From Bacillota bacterium (GTDB lineage: Bacteria; Bacillota; Clostridia; Christensenellales; Aristaeellaceae), in contig JAEVYX010000110.1 in the NCBI GenBank assembly GCA_023392515.1, positions 1 through 23,452 of the forward strand: DNA of 23,452 nucleotides, in the 5' to 3' direction. The stretch's first letter is position 1. Every line of letters starts with the position of its first letter. Shown here piece after piece: positions 22,242 through 23,452 of this stretch. The position numbers were made by a program, and so were the translations under genes. The notes beneath the pieces were generated by a model. It was given only the letters and a program-made list of their open reading frames with translations, was not told the DNA's origin and searched no databases.

Positions 22242-23252
22242 ATGCAAGCTCCGTTGGGGAATGCTTCATTGGGGACAATTAACAGCAAAAAAGTCTTTCG
22301 TTTCCTGCTGGACTGGGCAGCCATTATCACGCTGGCCTTATGTTTTGTGATTTTCACATTAATCAAAGGCAAAAGCTTCATGTCCGAAAACAATATGATT
22401 AATATTCTGCGCGCCATGTCCATCACAACTGTGTTTGGCATTGCAGCAACCGTTACCATGGCGCCAGATGGCTTTGATATGTCAGCTTGCACGTTGGCCA
22501 GCTGCTCTTCCTATGTGTTTGTGAGTATGTATCTGTGGTATGGCCTGCCCCTTTGGATGTGCATTTTAGTAACCTTTATTGCAACGCTGATCATCTACCA
22601 ACTGACCATGTTCCTGATTCTCGTATGCAAAATACCGGACATGCTGGCGACCTGTGCTCTCATGTTCGTGCATCAGGGCTTAGGCCAGTGGTATATTGGC
22701 GGAGGTGCCGTTTCTACCGGCATGCGTCTGCCCAACGGCGCAGCACCAGCCCGCACCGCGCTTTCTGATTCTTTTTCCGCTATCGGCCGCGCCCCATGGA
22801 TTATCATCATTATGCTGGCCTGCGTTTTAGCCGCCTTCATCTTTCTGGAATACACAAAGCACGGCCGCTTTATTTACGCCATGGGCGGCAACCGCCAGGC
22901 AGCCAAGTTGTCCGGCATTAATGTAAAAGGATATCGCTATTTGGCCGGCATGATCACCGCTATATTCATTGCGATCGGCGGCATCCTCGTTGCATCCCGC
23001 GGCAGTTCTGCACAGGTTATGGGTGCAGACAATTATTTGATGCAATCGCTGGCGGCCGTGTTTGTCGGCCGCTCCGTTGGCGGCGCTGAAAAGCCGAATG
23101 CTCTTGGCACGCTTGTGGGTGCCATGCTGGTATCGACACTTGAAAACGGTTTGACCATCTGTGCAGTTTCTTACTACGTGCTGCCCGCCGTGAAGGGCGC
23201 TGTACTGGCGCTGGCGCTGATCGCCGCCTATGCCGGTAAGAAGGAACAGTAA
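22242..23252 (+). CDS. Sugar ABC transporter permease (RbsC/MglC family)
   Basis: This 336-residue membrane protein has many hydrophobic segments, clear at about 22-41, 60-75, 86-128, 185-203, 234-252 and 312-331. The segment MAPDGFDMSACTLASCSSYV matches the conserved entry of this family (usually a Gly-x-Asp-Leu-Ser near residue 80), and GRFIYAMGGNRQAAKLSGIN (208-227) is the family loop that contacts the ATPase. A GGGAGGAGA precedes the ATG. It would form the channel of the importer together with the ATPase and binding protein encoded upstream. The sugar is not shown by sequence alone. A five-carbon deoxy or thio sugar fits the neighbouring operon. Confidence 0.94.
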   Translation: MQAPLGNASLGTINSKKVFRFLLDWAAIITLALCFVIFTLIKGKSFMSENNMINILRAMSITTVFGIAATVTMAPDGFDMSACTLASCSSYVFVSMYLWYGLPLWMCILVTFIATLIIYQLTMFLILVCKIPDMLATCALMFVHQGLGQWYIGGGAVSTGMRLPNGAAPARTALSDSFSAIGRAPWIIIIMLACVLAAFIFLEYTKHGRFIYAMGGNRQAAKLSGINVKGYRYLAGMITAIFIAIGGILVASRGSSAQVMGADNYLMQSLAAVFVGRSVGGAEKPNALGTLVGAMLVSTLENGLTICAVSYYVLPAVKGAVLALALIAAYAGKKEQ

Positions 23253-23320
23253 GAGCAACAAACCCGTTTTCCCTTTCAAGAGTCAATTTGGTACAGAAAT
23301 AGCTGCTATTCTGCCATTGC

Positions 23321-23365
23321 AAAAGACCATCTAGGTGATTTATTGCCTGGATGGTCTTTATGTTA
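23321..23365 (+). terminator. Terminator-like hairpin after the transporter operon
   Basis: AAAGACCATCTAGG (23322-23335) pairs with CCTGGATGGTCTTT (23346-23359), 14 bp with one G-U, around a 10-nt loop. The T-run is partly inside the stem and continues TATGTT. It lies about 70 nt after the permease stop. Confidence 0.75.
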
Positions 23366-23452
23366 ACGCATTTTGCTATTTTAAGCTTTCAAGGAATACA
23401 ACTATAATCAGATTTAGATGCCGACTATAACAACACTTGGCATTTGTTACCC

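Overview
The window holds a catabolic bacterial microcompartment (BMC) operon of about 15.8 kb on the minus strand (about 19105 down to 3306), with a sugar ABC transporter diverging from its head. Strong AGGAGG-type ribosome binding sites, tight gene packing, an RsbU-type phosphatase, DhaK/DhaL and the overall gene style suggest an anaerobic Bacillota (Clostridia-like) bacterium of moderate GC. No rRNA or marker gene is present, so this placement is inference.

Left end: the C-terminal part of a membrane sensor with a PP2C phosphatase domain and an anti-sigma-type ATPase domain (plus strand, cut by the window edge), a shared bidirectional terminator, a convergent Sfp-type phosphopantetheinyl transferase, and a gene-free stretch (2720-3305). 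None of this is obviously linked to the BMC.

BMC operon, in transcription order: class II aldolase with a C-terminal encapsulation peptide; CoA-disulfide-reductase-like flavoprotein; two-subunit CoA-transferase-like protein; MtnK-type kinase; MtnA-type isomerase; PduL phosphotransacylase; PduP/EutE-type CoA-acylating aldehyde dehydrogenase; PduS/RnfC-like iron-sulfur flavoprotein; PduT-like BMC-T with a pore cysteine; two near-identical BMC-H proteins; FucU-type mutarotase; DhaK and DhaL; a LacI-type regulator; four BMC-P (EutN/CcmL) vertex proteins. A consensus promoter (TTGACA-17-TATAAT) precedes the aldolase gene, and a second promoter faces the transporter genes.

How it may work (inference): kinase, isomerase and aldolase match the 'DHAP shunt' used for 5-deoxyribose or 5-methylthioribose (the drdK/drdI/drdA trio or MtnK/MtnA/aldolase). 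Imported deoxypentose would be brought to the right anomer by the FucU homologue, phosphorylated at C1, isomerised to the 1-phosphoketose, and split into DHAP and a short aldehyde (acetaldehyde from 5-deoxyribose). Aldolase, aldehyde dehydrogenase and PduL each carry a likely encapsulation helix, so the aldehyde would be made and consumed inside the shell as acyl-CoA and acyl phosphate. PduS and PduT could carry electrons from lumen NADH across the shell. No alcohol dehydrogenase, diol dehydratase, ethanolamine lyase or glycyl-radical enzyme is present, so the aldolase is the signature enzyme.

Right end: periplasmic-type sugar-binding protein, a hairpin in the gap, a double ABC ATPase, a permease, and a terminator.
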